Assembly: GCA_963970005.1 (NCBI GenBank)
Contig: CAXAMN010021773.1
Span: 215,892-279,891, forward strand
Reading direction: 5' to 3'
DNA: 64,000 bases
Source: Durusdinium trenchii
Taxonomy: Eukaryota; Sar; Dinophyceae; Suessiales; Symbiodiniaceae
The notes under the pieces were generated by a model. The model worked only from the letters and a program-made list of their open reading frames with translations, was not told the origin of the DNA and did not search any database. Of this stretch, positions 10,683 through 21,785 are shown one piece after another (the stretch's first letter is position 1; the number at the start of each line of letters is the position of its first letter). Both the position numbers and the translations under genes were made by a program.

Positions 10683-11870
10683 CTTTGTGGATTGTTTTGG
10701 TTAGTATAGCTGGTGTTGGTTTCAATCTACGGTTTGTATCTCCGCGCGGATTTTTCGACAGCCTGACGCCCCCCCCCCCCCCTCTCTACGTCTAAGGTGA
10801 TTGGACTGAGACATGTCGATCGCTGGATCAGAACAGACAACCTCTGATTCGGATTCCTTCCATTTCATTGTAAAGCGACTTCGCTTGAAATCAACATCAA
10901 CAAACTCACCCAGCAAAATGTGCAACTCCAATGCACCCACAAGTCTGATTGAGCAGGGTATTGTTGTTCGATGTCATTCTGGGTCTTTCATTTCAAACGC
11001 TTTGGAGAAAAAACGACAAATCATGCCAGATCAAGAAATTTTTTCGGTCGCTTTGAAGCCTTCTGTGTGTGAAAAAGAATATCTGGTGCGTGTCGCAATC
11101 CCTCGAGACGGTCGGAAAAAAGATCTGAAAAGGAAAACATGCAAACGGCCAAGTAGTTTGGAAGAAGAATCGTTTTGAAGGTCATGTTTTGTGGATAGTC
11201 TTGGTTCGCATTGCTTGTGTTGGTTTCAATTGGTTCCTCTTAGGTGATTCGACTGAGACATGCCGGTTCGGATCGCTGGATCAGAATAGACAACCTCTGA
11301 TTCGGATTCGTTCCATTTCATGGTCAAACAACCTTGAAATAGACATCAACAAACTCACCCAGCCAAATGTGCAACTCCAATGCACCAACAAGTATGAATG
11401 ATTGAGCAGGGTATTGTTGTTCGATGTCATTCTGGGTCTTTCATTTCGAACGGTTTGGAGAAAAGAACGACAAATCATGCCAGATCAAGAAATTCTTCGG
11501 TCGCTTTGAAGCCTTCTGTATGTGAAAAAGAATATCTTGTGCGACTCGCAATTCCTCAAGACGGTCGAAAAAAAGATCTGACAAGGAAAACATGCAAAAG
11601 GCCAAGTAGTTTGGAAGAAGACTCATTTTCAAGTACCGGTTTTGTGGATTGTCTTGCTTCGTCTGGCTTGTGTTGGTTTCCATTGGTTTCAATCTACGGT
11701 TGGTTTCAATCTACGGTTTGTTTCTCCGCGCGGATGTTTCGACAGCCTGCCCTGCCCCCCTCCCTCCCGTCCCCCCCCCCTCTTAGGTGAAGAATCAGAA
11801 TCTGCTTCGAACTTTGTTTCCTTTGTCAGATTGGACTGAGACCTGTCGGTTCGGATCGCTGGATCATGAG
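10683..11870. repeat. Three tandem copies of an approximately 480-bp unit
   Basis: Copies start near 10,683, 11,186 and 11,638 with ttttgtggatwgt, followed by a 'gtgttggtttcaat' segment. A C-run or a direct 'tctta' step follows, then gactgagac...ggatcgctggatca, ending with an AAG-rich tail. The middle copy lacks the C-rich part, and the third is truncated after ggatcgctggatcat. The ORFs inside are near-identical to each other for this reason. Confidence 0.8.
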
Positions 11871-12136
11871 GCTGCCTGCCAATGCGGGCTCGAGCTGGTG
11901 GCCGGCGGCATGCCGAAGGCTGTAAATATCCAAGGACAATTTTCTCTTGAACATATACATATTCCACATGATAAAAACTTAGCGGCCTAAGGGACGCTCT
12001 CAAATGATTCATCGGGTAAACAAAAAGAACAAAAAGGATCAAAAAGGCGTGCAAGCGGCCTCAGGGACGCTCTGTTATGATCAGGGATTTTCAAGAAACC
12101 TAGCAGTTAGCAGTTTTGTTGACCAGTGTGTTTTTG

Positions 12137-12224
12137 GATGTATCGGGATGTATCAGAATGTATCGGCCTTACTTTCCTTACTCCCCAGGATGAGCCGATA
12201 CATTCCGATACATTCCAATACATT
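12137..12224. repeat. Inverted repeat hairpin, 31-bp arms
   Basis: The left arm at 12,137-12,167 and right arm at 12,194-12,224 are near reverse complements, with a few mismatches and a 26-bp loop. Each arm is itself three copies of a 10-bp unit, (g)atgtatcgg-like. It resembles a small foldback element. Confidence 0.8.
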
Positions 12225-12790
12225 CATTGCAATCAAAAGCTACAGTCAATAATGGTGTCCAAAAATAGTGTTTTTTGTTTCATATGTCAATGATAGATTG
12301 AGCCATGTGGGAAAACAGCAACCGATCCAACACGAGCGCGAATGAATGTTTTCGTTGAAAAGCAACTAGGCAGAATAAGTAGAAAATAAGTATAAATTAT
12401 AGACATAAAGAAGTAGAACCCAATGTAGAAAACATGTTGAAGTTCTAAAGGTAGATTGAAAAATAAAGAAACATAGCTATAAACAGAAGTAGGCATTAGC
12501 TAAACATTAGGATATTACATTAAACAAAGTAGTCAATTGTAGAATAAGCAGCCAACATAAGTACTAAAGTTCACAAGCTACTTCTATGTTCCATAAGTAG
12601 GGCCCTGGTACTTGTCGAACTTATAGAAGTTACCGTATGAACTTATTGAACTTATAACATAACTTCAGCTAGCCTCAAGTGCCCCAAGTCACGAAGCGTT
12701 TTGTACATGTACCAGAACACCCATATTCCATCATATTCCTTCATTCCCAAGCTCGCTCCCGTGCTCGCTCCTGTCGGGCTCAGCACGCAG
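12225..12790. other. AT-rich spacer, no gene seen
   Basis: Repeats of ataagtaga-like words. No coding signal. Confidence 0.3.
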
Positions 12791-12949
12791 GATGACCACT
12801 TGCGCATCCACATTCCCGGCACGGTCTTGGCCGCACCAAGAACCCTGTGCGGCGCGGCACTGCGAGGGACCGCGCTTGGCGCGTCGTCGGCCGGCGCCAG
12901 GCCGAAGCTCTTGGTGGCAGCGGTGGCGGTGCCGCCACGGGAGTTGCAG
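12791..12949 (+). CDS. Exon of unrecognised protein, 53 codons
   Basis: A GC-rich island bounded by a cacgcag|G acceptor and a TTGCAG|GTTTTC donor. It is exactly 159 bp and open in one frame. It encodes an Ala/Leu/Arg-rich segment beginning DDHLRIHIPG and ending PPRELQ. Similar islands on the same strand at 13.7, 14.7 and 14.9 kb may be further exons of one gene. Family unknown. Confidence 0.4.
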
Positions 12950-13688
12950 GTTTTCGCGCGATGAAGCCAACCTCGAGGCGCGGTGCTGCGATTTTTTCGG
13001 AGGTTGGAGCAAAGGTTGGGGGCTTGTGTCCGGGAGTGACAAGGAATAGTCTAGCTGGCTCAGCCATGTGGGGGTTAATTGGCAACTTTTGGGATCCTGT
13101 AAATAACACGGTATAGAGCGTAATTATCACATGCCAGTTCTTGATGGTCTCCACCCAAGATTCAGGCATTCTGAGCAAAAAAGGCATGATCTGCTAAGTC
13201 TAACCCCTCCGGATAGAACATTCTGAGCGTGCTCTTCAAAGGCGTTGACTCCCCATGCCTCCTCCATACACTACTGGCTAGCACTAAATCAACATACTGG
13301 AAGAAATCGTGCACCAGCAACTGTGCAGTCCCCCAAAAAGAAACAAGTCCTCACCCCGCACCCCCATATCAATGTTGTGCTTGTGGATGCTTGAGGTGGT
13401 GCAGGATTGGTTCCATTCAACTTCCTTTTGTTGAGCATGGTTTCAACCCGGCAATGTTGAAGAGGGAGCACGAGGTTTTGTAGTATTACATATTATATAT
13501 ATAATTTGCTAAAGACGTAAAGGTGTGTGGTGCTGGATTCTGTCCACCCACCGTACGCTGTGGCATTTGATCCAGTTCACACTAGTTGACTACTCTCAAA
13601 GGGCTTTGTACATTTTAAGTGCAGCTGATATCTTCTCCAAAAACTGCTTCTGAACCCTGGCTTCGGTTCTAAACCCTACCTGCCCCAG

Positions 13689-13803
13689 GCACACTCCAAG
13701 GGCACTGCGAGCGCGCCCAACGAGGAGGCACTCATGCTCGCAGCTGCGGAGGATTCCACCCGCTGTGGAGCTGACTGGGACCCCCTCCTTGGTGGCGCTG
13801 GAG
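13689..13803 (+). CDS. Exon of unrecognised protein, about 38 codons
   Basis: Bounded by a gccccag|G acceptor and a CTGGAG|GTGTTT donor, and open throughout. It encodes a segment with NEEALMLAAAEDS followed by CGADWDPLLGG. GC content is higher than the flanks, like the other exon islands. It may belong with the exon at 12,791. Confidence 0.4.
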
Positions 13804-14679
13804 GTGTTTCATGGCCACTTATTGTGAGCTCCTGATGCTTTGTCCTGCTTTGAACTTCAGCTGTTCACTCACGGAGTTTTGCTTTTTGCACGGACTTGGG
13901 GTTGCTGATTATTGATTTCTAGTTTCTGATGTCACAACATCATGGCATTGGGAATTCTCCCCTTCAAGAAAGCCTGACCATGCTTAAGGGCCAGAGCATC
14001 CAAACAGTGTATATAAGACACATGGAATAGGTATGGGTCGATCAATATCCCTAAGACCCTTATAGCTTCATAAACACAATGAAATCAAACCAACTGGCAC
14101 ATTCACTCTCGGTGAACGTGTGGGCTTCCCCACATCTACCCGTATGGTTTTGAACTCACAGACTCCGCCGAAGTGTTTGGGAGAAAGACCACCGAACCCT
14201 GCAGAGCACAGGTCGACCTGTACTGGCTCTGCACTGGGTAGAAGGTGCTGCTGCCGTGTTTTCATCTCCATGAACATCCGTAAATAAAAAGTGGAGAGCA
14301 AGGCATGCCCATACATGTTCAAGTCAGCTGACTGGCAAAACGGTCTCTAACGAGGCGACTGAAGCACCCAAAGTCAATGACGATCTACCGAATTAATCGA
14401 CCGTGACGCGGATATTTCAACACTTCCCGCATCAATCAACTAAGAACACAACACTGAATCTGCCTTAATTTATCCGACTGTATAAATTCAGCAGGTTCCA
14501 TTTCTGTAGAATTGTAGAATTCCTGGCCTGGCGGGCTCACAAATTTGACATGTTGTAGAGTTGTAGGGTCACAATTGGCAAACCTCCTCAAGAAAGTTAA
14601 CGTTTAGCCATAGTATCTGAAAAACTGCAATGCAAAAGCACTTAAGCCATAATTTATGGACCTTTTTGGGGGACCACAA

Positions 14680-14948
14680 GTCACAAGCCCCGGACCCCCA
14701 CCTCTTTCGCCCGAGGAAGACCGAGCTGCTCGTCGGGTGAGCGGCGGTAGTCCGGACCGATTGACGCGAAGTCACTGTCGTCCTCATGGCCTCGAGTGGA
14801 CGAGCAAGACCAACAGCGAGAGACGGCGGTTGATCACCCAGGGTGAAAAGAAGCGCTTCTCTTGGCGTTTTAATTCATCCAGCTGGAGTTTACCTAGGCC
14901 ACCGGCCAGACCGTACAGCTGCTTGAAGCAAAGAAACTCCAGCTGGAG
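14680..14948 (+). CDS. Two small exon-like islands, unrecognised protein
   Basis: First island: 14,680-14,736, encoding a Pro/Glu-rich piece (PPPLSPEEDRAARR) ending at a CGG|GTGAGC donor. Second island: 14,910-14,948, after a ggccag acceptor, encoding TVQLLEAKKLQLE and ending CTGGAG|GTGAAA. Both have clean splice signals, and the second looks like a coiled-coil heptad stretch. The intron between them is about 170 bp. This is weak evidence because of the small size. Confidence 0.3.
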
Positions 14949-15504
14949 GTGAAAATGGAATTGCTCACAAATTCGGACGTCCAGAATGGTCCAAAAGTCC
15001 CTCAGCCGTAGGAACAGCGAGACAGTTAGCCAGAGGATCCGTGAAACGGGTCATTCGCAAAAAACCTGCAGACCCACATGGGACCCTTCGTCCACCTTAA
15101 TAAGCCTGCCTGAAAAACATTGAGCTTATTTGGAAGTGGTTACACCTACCTACTCCAAAATGTTGTGTTTGAGCTCGTTCATGTTGACACCTCCTCAGCA
15201 GAAATTGTTGTCTTTGAGCTTGTAATTGTATATAATTAGTCCCCCTGCCCTCTCTTTTCCTCAGACCTCCATCGAACCAAGGACTTCGTCAAGTTTCGAT
15301 CCTCGCAACAGAAAACATGTATGTATATATTGGGCCTCCTATTACCAGTAACGGTGGATGATGATGGTTGGGTTGCAGGCCTTTCTCTAAAATCGTGATG
15401 TTCTTGTTTACTGACTGTTAGTAGGACAGATCCTGGCCCTGGCTGCCAATATATATATGTCGAAGCAGCCGATTGCCGTTCGTCATGTGCACCTTGTCAT
15501 GACC

Positions 15505-15514
15505 NNNNNNNNNN
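15505..15514. other. Assembly gap of 10 N
   Basis: Ten N. The sequence on both sides is non-coding with TA repeats (15,451-15,459 and 15,560-15,577). Confidence 1.
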
Positions 15515-15892
15515 AAAAAGGAGCCCGCGCGACCTTCAGGAGAAGGGTGGTTTTCCGCAATATATATATATATATATGTCATATGATATCATCCTTCCAG
15601 CCATCCAATGTAGCCAGCCATCCTCGTCGGGTCTCACCAGTCTCACAACGGATCAAGAAACCGATGGCACTTCGGTGGAGAGCTTCCAAGGTGGTCTCAC
15701 CGATCCACCGTCTCATTCTGTGAAGCCTATGGCAGCTCTGGGGCTATGAAATGCTATGAACTATCCCAGACACTTCATGTATGCCATATATACCTACATT
15801 GGGGTGGTTTGAGGGGTCAATGTAGGCATATATGGCATACATGGAGTGTTTGGGTATGCTATGCTATGCCCCAGTTGTTTCATCTCCCTCCC

Positions 15893-16018
15893 ATGGCGCT
15901 CACCGGTTTGCGCTCCCAGCTGCTGCCATCATTGCTCCGTGCCAAGCGGGGTTTGCTGAGCCTCGGGGAGGGCGGCAGCGAGTGCCCCAGCAGCGGCTTC
16001 CCTCTCCTGTGGAGCTGG
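15893..16018 (+). CDS. Possible first exon with mitochondrial-type presequence
   Basis: An ATG opens a 42-codon frame ending at TGG|GTGCGC. The N-terminus (MALTGLRSQLLPSLLRAKRG) is rich in Leu, Arg and Ser with no acidic residues, as expected for an amphipathic mitochondrial targeting peptide. The downstream exons and the mature protein were not identified, so only targeting is suggested. A chance GC-rich ORF cannot be excluded. Confidence 0.35.
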
Positions 16019-16611
16019 GTGCGCTGATCTTGGGCAGAGATCTTGGGCATTCCAACAGAGGTTAAGTGACCTTATAGATCTTATAGGACACTACAGGGGT
16101 CCCTATGGGATAGCCTATAGGGTCTTTCAACCTCTTTGGTTGGACATCTTCACCCAGTGAAGGGATCAACCAAAAAGGCTTTTTGTGACCAGTCTCTGGG
16201 AGTGTTACAGTCTCGGCAGACTAACACCCAAACACTCCAGCCGGGACTGCCATATATATGCCTGTATACATTGGGGTGGATCAAAGAAAAGTACCCGATC
16301 TGCAAAACCAAGTGAATCTTTCTGATTCTGAGCTCATCACCAGTGGGTGATGATGGTTATAACAACCAGCATGACCTGCTAGTGGATCCTCTTTTAACTT
16401 TAAACTACGTCCTGGTCATGCGTTCGTGGGACACACCCTATATCTCCACGCATCTCCCATCTCTGGTCGCCCATCCAAGAGAACCCCCAAACCACGCTCT
16501 CCACTCGCTCGAACCTCTCCACCCGCCAATTTTGGAACCCCGTGCTCTGCGTGCCACCACCCGTCCCGACCTGGCCCGACCCGTCTTCTCCAGTCACCGT
16601 CTTCTCCTCAC

Positions 16612-16683
16612 ATCCGCTTCGTAGCACTCGCCGAGACGTCGGTGCAGTTCCCAAAAGAGATCCCGATGGCCCTGGCCCTCCAT
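16612..16683 (-). CDS. Possible first exon, unrecognised protein
   Basis: A minus-strand ATG opens a frame beginning MEGQGHRDLFWELHRRLGEC, ending at GCGGAT|GTGAGG. The frame stays open upstream of the ATG for about 20 codons, so the true start may differ. It is an amphipathic helical segment. No partner exon was identified. Confidence 0.35.
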
Positions 16684-17426
16684 CGCGGCAGGACCCGCGA
16701 AGCAGGAGCTGCGAGCCCCGTTTCCAGGTGGCGCGCGAGTGAACGGCGAACGGCGCAAGAGGTGAAGGTGCGAAGACTTGAAGGTCTGGCTTTGGGCGTG
16801 AAGAATGAAGACGTAGTGGTGAAATAGGCACCGGGATTGAGGCACCTACTCGCGGCACTCGGCCTTAATTCTTCATTTGGGGGTGAAATGTTCCCAACAT
16901 TTCAGAGTGGTGAAGAATGAAGATGTCCTCCTTGAGCATCCAACCGAACCGTCTAAGTGCCAAGGAGTTCACCGCAATTATCTGTAAAGTGGGTTACAAA
17001 ACACAGGTTGCAGGAAAGATCAGGAAAGTCAGTCTTCAACCCACCTAAAACCGAAAGTTCGACACATGCAGTGCAGGAGCATCATGTCCTCTGGCTCACC
17101 CAAAGCCACCCTCTGGGAGTACTTGAACCTCCAAAAAAGCCTTTGGATCCAAATCCAATGGAATTGGGGCCCGGTGTCAATGTCTTGCCTTTAGCCGATG
17201 ATGCATACTTGAGGCCGAGGGTAGGTGACGAAAGCTAGCAGGGGTGCATCCGGACTGGTGGGACATCAAACGGATTGAGGCAAATGCTCATGAGGTAAAA
17301 CGTTGTGAACATGTAAGACACACAAACAGCAATGACACAGCCAACCTTAGAATTGAAGTCCCCGATAATTAAGGAAGCGTGGCTGGACTTTGCCACACTA
17401 TTCGATGCATCCGATGTGTTTACGAA

Positions 17427-17686
17427 CCTGTGAGCTTGTTGAATCTGTTGCACCGTATCCCAAAGCCTCCACGGAGGAGTTGAACCAAAGTGGATGCCAT
17501 AAGAGGTGCCCAAGAGGTGTCCCAGAGGCAAAACAAAGCTGCTTGCATGATTTACTTGGTTTCTTCTATCAATGTCGATGTCATGAACCTGTGAGCTTGT
17601 TGAATCTGTTGCACCGCATCCCGGAGGAGTTAAACGAAAGTGGATGCCATAAGCGGTGCCCGAGAGGTGTCCCAGGGGGGAGTTGA
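17427..17686. repeat. Tandem duplication, about 160-bp offset
   Basis: The segment beginning cctgtgagcttgttgaatct and ending gaggtgtcccag occurs twice (about 17,427-17,525 and 17,586-17,682), with several substitutions and one short deletion. Confidence 0.8.
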
Positions 17687-18224
17687 ACCCACCCGGGGGG
17701 GGGAGCGGGGGGGCCCCCCTACATATGAAGTTTTCACGTGATGCGGCGATCTGGAGGATTCCAGCCCCTCACTTGCTAAAGCAAGGACAACTCGAGCTAG
17801 CTGGTGCTAGCTTTCGTGACTATGACACTATGATGCCTTGTTTCACTATAACTTGCGCGATCTCACGACTGACCGGCTCTACCTCAGATTTGGCCATCCA
17901 TGGTTTCATGGACTGCAAAAATCCAACCTATACCAGGCCTGGCAGCCCAAGACTATTCTTAAAATTGTCTTTACTTCGGTGACTTCACTTCGGTGGTCCC
18001 CCAAACAGTCTTTGGACAACTTCTAGGGCCGAACTCCCCCGGCTGCAGTCTGGCTTGCCATTCGGTAAGCGCTGCTGCAGTAGGGGGCACTATAGTTTCT
18101 AGAAGCGATGAGCCCACAACATCAGTCTCATCCAATGGCCTGATGGGTGGCTGAATCACTGACCCCTCAGTTTGAGAACCAAAGAACATTGAAGCAACAA
18201 AAAGTCCATGAACATGATGTCATC

Positions 18225-18300
18225 ATTTATATATATATATATTATATATGTATATATTGTATATTTATATAGATCATGTTCTATATGATTATATGATGTA
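18225..18300. repeat. TA-rich microsatellite
   Basis: An interrupted run of tatata words. Confidence 0.85.
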
Positions 18301-18402
18301 CCTTATTTCCACCCAAGTCCAAGAACTATTGTTCCTCTTCTTTCTCCTGACTGAGGGCCGAGGGCCTAGCAGCCTAGCGTAAGACCGACCAAACGACCTC
18401 AC

Positions 18403-18610
18403 CTGCTTCGCAGGCCAAAGTCCAGGCTGTCGGCCTTCCAAAAATCGCCACATTCGAATCATTTCGCTGGGCAAATCGTTGGCCAAAGCTCTGGGTCGTG
18501 CCTGGCAGGACACGACAAGGCAGGTGGCAAGGGCCTCCAACAAGGGAGCACCGCACCCCGTGCTCGAGAATGGTCACAACTTCGCCCGCGGAAGCAACAA
18601 ACAACGAGAT
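18403..18610 (-). CDS. Exon of unrecognised protein, 69 codons
   Basis: Bounded by a gacgacag acceptor and a GAAGCAG|GTGAGG donor, and open across 208 bp. It contains a segment starting VASAGEVVTILEHG and a Cys-containing segment GGPCHLPCRVLPG. Composition is normal for a globular protein. The family is not recognised and no adjoining exon could be linked. Confidence 0.4.
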
Positions 18611-19370
18611 CTGTCGTCTGGATCATCCCACTTGGCCTTGATGCTAGCAAAAAGAACTGTGTGAAACACCCTCCAATCTCAAAATCTTGCATTCAGATGC
18701 ACGAATGCATCTGAATGCCTTGTCACTTTCAATGGACATGGACAAACAAAGTCAATGCGCAAACCTGCCGATGCAAACCAAATCAAGTTGCATCAAACGT
18801 ACTATATACCATCACCATCATCATGGTCGTCAGCCTTGCATTGTTAGCGCGCGTCTTGCAAATGTACAATTACTCATTGACTGTAGGCTATAGAATATAT
18901 TTCGATACATTCGTATACATTTCTCTGCCTCAACTGACCTGCACAAACGTTGCACCAACATGCACCAACCATGGCTCTCCATTTCTCTCCCCACCCCAAC
19001 CCGACCCGACCCGCCCTCTCGGTGGCTCGGGGGCTGAGAGACTGAGATTCCGTGCTGCACGGCCCAACGCTTCATGGGTAACCTGAAGCGGGAAGATCTG
19101 GAGCGACACAGCGGCATTCACCAACTGAAAACAAAACGAACCTGCAGAACCTGGACCTTTGGTTTGATCATTGTAGGTTTTGCTTGATGTTGTGACTACC
19201 TAGGACCTAGCATCTGACACCTGGTTCCGTGATTTTCGAAAGACATCATGTTGGTTCGTGGTGCATCCTCCGGAGGAGTCTAGAGGTTCCGGTAGGCGTG
19301 GGGGTCCTGCTCAATGCTTAATAGGAATCATGTCATTTGGCACGCGCGTCCCAGTGTGTGTGTGTGTGTG
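18611..19370. other. No gene recognised
   Basis: Short overlapping ORFs only. A GTGTGT run at about 19,354-19,370 leads into the repeat below. Confidence 0.3.
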
Positions 19371-19712
19371 TCAAACCCTGTCCCCAAGGGCTTTCCATGT
19401 TTTCAAAGCAGGGGCGTACGGCTCGTCATGCCCACCGTACGCAATGAAGCTACGGTATGACGAGGGAGGGGTGGACTGATCATCCACCTGTACCTGCTTC
19501 AACGGTTGAGTACGCTGTTCCAATCCTTCTTTTTTGATTCCATGGTGGTTCATGATACGTCCCCCAAACCTTTTTTCCCACCGCTTTGCAGCCGCGCTTG
19601 TGTGTCCGATTGCAAACATTGTTCAACCATACAGTTCTCGCCGACCTTTTCGCCTTGCCGTTCCCTCACCATTTTCGACCTGGGAATTGAGCTAACTGAA
19701 AACCAATGTCAA
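19371..19712 (+). repeat. Dispersed repeat, copy 1 (342 bp)
   Basis: Nearly identical to 20,464-20,805 at an offset of 1,093 bp, with single-base changes and two compensating homopolymer indels (gggctt(t)cc and the T-run after ccaaacc). It is preceded by a GT microsatellite in both copies. Confidence 0.9.
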
Positions 19713-20463
19713 AGTGTGAACCGCTCAGCCGTCCCACTTGGGTGCTGGGTGTGATCCCCGTGACAGGGGCGCCGAAGCCATGCAGGAAATCGTGTAACCG
19801 ACTTATTCTGCCCACCACTCATTGGATTTTCGTGACAGCCTTCGTCTCACCACTGGATTAACTGCCTTAAAAGCCGTCGGGCTTTCACGACATGCTACCA
19901 CAGCCGCCGGGCTAAAAAACGGAATTCACTTCCACCCGAGGCCAGGCATATTTTCCCAACCCACCCCCCCGCCGAGTTCTACTCCCCACCTAATTAGGGT
20001 AACAGAGGGAAATGGTACTCGGCACACTTGTGTGTCGGTGCCTTTCCCTCTGTTGTCCCTTTTCTAGTCTTCTCTACCCGGGCGGTTTAAGACTAAAGTC
20101 CCGCTCCCTAACTATTGCACTTAATTCATTTCTGCTAAGTAATCAGTAACTCTAGAGTGCTAAGTATTCAGACACACACATGTACACACACATGGACATA
20201 CACCCCCTCCCTGCCCCCCCACTTTCCTTCTTGCGCTTTTCGTCGTTTGTTGGGCTTTCTCTCAGGCTTTTTAGGTTGCTCTTGAGGCTCGTTTCCCTAC
20301 CCCAGTCAAGGGTTAAGTATTCACCTTTTTCTACTCCTACCTTTCTCTCTTGCCCTCTTAGCGCTGCTCTTTCTGTGTTTCTTTCTTTTGTTTCTAAAGC
20401 TTTTTAGGTACCTATTCAGGTCGTTCGCAGGAGCGCCGCAAAGCGGCACCGTGTGTGTGTGTG

Positions 20464-20805
20464 TCAAACCCTGTCCCCAAGGGCTTCCATGTTTTCAAAG
20501 CAGGGGCGTACGGCTCGTCATGCCCACCGTACGCAATGAAGCTACGGTATGACGAGGGAGGGGTGGACTGATCATCCACCTGTACCTGCTTCAACGGTTG
20601 AGTATGCTGTTCCAATCCTTCTTTTTTGATTCCATGGTGGTTCATGATACGTCCCCCAAACCTTTTTTTCCCACCGCTTTGCAGCCGCGCTTGTGTGTCC
20701 GATTGCAAACATTGTTCAACCATACAGTTCTCGCCGACCTTTTCGCCTTGCTGTTCCCTCACCATTTTCGACCTGGGAATTGAGCTAACTGAAAACCAAT
20801 GTCAA
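20464..20805 (+). repeat. Dispersed repeat, copy 2 (342 bp)
   Basis: Second copy of the unit at 19,371, again after a GT run. The DNA between copies (19,713-20,450) has no recognised gene. Confidence 0.9.
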
Positions 20806-20960
20806 TCTGTGTGTGTTGTTTGACTCCTTCGCTCCCTTCCATGAGAGCACTAGGCAAAGCTGCTCCACTGAAACGTCGCCAGAGATGAGGGGAATCCTCC
20901 CCGCAGTGCCAACGACCAAGCAGTTTCTCAGTTCCTGTTTGCAGGTTTTGACGGGTTTTA

Positions 20961-20984
20961 TAGTCAGTGCCGGTCAGTAGGCAG
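20961..20984 (+). repeat. Left terminal inverted repeat
   Basis: Outer TAGTCA, inner CAGTAGGCAG, preceded by TA. The inner 10-mer also forms the left arm of a hairpin with tactgcttactg at 20,991-21,002. Confidence 0.6.
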
Positions 20985-21002
20985 TAACTTTACTGCTTAC
21001 TG
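20975..21002. repeat. Hairpin 1 (TIR-like arms)
   Basis: cagtaggcagta pairs with tactgcttactg (12 bp, one mismatch), with a 4-nt loop. It overlaps the left terminal repeat. Confidence 0.75.
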
Positions 21003-21083
21003 CACCCGGCAAAGGGGCCTAAATTTTGGTTTTTGATCATCGCTTACCATAGATGTTTGCTCTATACCCAAAAACACCCCCCT

Positions 21084-21114
21084 GTAAGCAGATGTACTTT
21101 TGAGGTCTGCTTAC
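21084..21114. repeat. Hairpin 2
   Basis: gtaagcaga pairs with tctgcttac, perfect 9 bp, 13-nt loop. Confidence 0.8.
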
Positions 21115-21362
21115 TGCATCTGCTTTTTGTTGGTGAAAAAGGGTCGGGTGACAGTCGGAGACCACCGATGCGTCTTGTTTGCAGCTGACAGCTCGACTGG
21201 GGCGAGCCAAGAGGCTTGAACAAGTTGAATGATTAGACATTGTCACACTCTCTAGATTCTATAACTATATATATCATAATGCTGTATCTATTGTATGTAC
21301 TTAGGTTGACAAGAGCGGGTCACGCGACCCATTCAGACTGAGTTCACTTTCCACTTCCAGCT

Positions 21363-21629
21363 ATGTCGGAGGTGTCCGTGCCGCTTCTAAAGGGTCAGCG
21401 GTGGGCCAAGGAGGCGTTGCGGTTCCTCATTAAAGACAAGAATTTACGGGATACCAATGTGCTGCTGTGGACCACCAATCCGATCGGCTGTAGCAGTATG
21501 TTCACAGGACTGGGGTACCAAGAGAGAGCTTTCCACTACATAGAGGCTGCCCGTTTTGGTGAAGACCCAGAACTCCCTGAACGCATGCATGAATCTTGGC
21601 TCAACAAGCTATTTGCTGCATGCAGCTGA
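21363..21629 (+). CDS. First exon of the methyltransferase-like gene (provisional)
   Basis: An 88-codon frame from an ATG just after a ttccacttccag tract. It encodes a mixed globular sequence starting MSEVSVPLLKGQRWAKEALR, which I cannot match to a known motif. It does not contain the FxGxG cofactor motif I expected upstream of the methyltransferase core, so its membership in the gene rests on strand, spacing and codon style. The exon probably ends near 21,610, before the stop. It could instead belong to a separate small gene. Confidence 0.45.
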   Translation: MSEVSVPLLKGQRWAKEALRFLIKDKNLRDTNVLLWTTNPIGCSSMFTGLGYQERAFHYIEAARFGEDPELPERMHESWLNKLFAACS

Positions 21630-21785
21630 AGGTGGGCTCCCCTTTACAGTTTGTATTGATTTGAGGCCACCTCTATATGTAATTTGAGGGGGTGCCTTTT
21701 TCCGGTAGCTATATATGTATGCGAATGTAGAGAGAGAGATGTACATATATATATATATGGCTGACTGGATGAGCTCAGAGCTCAG

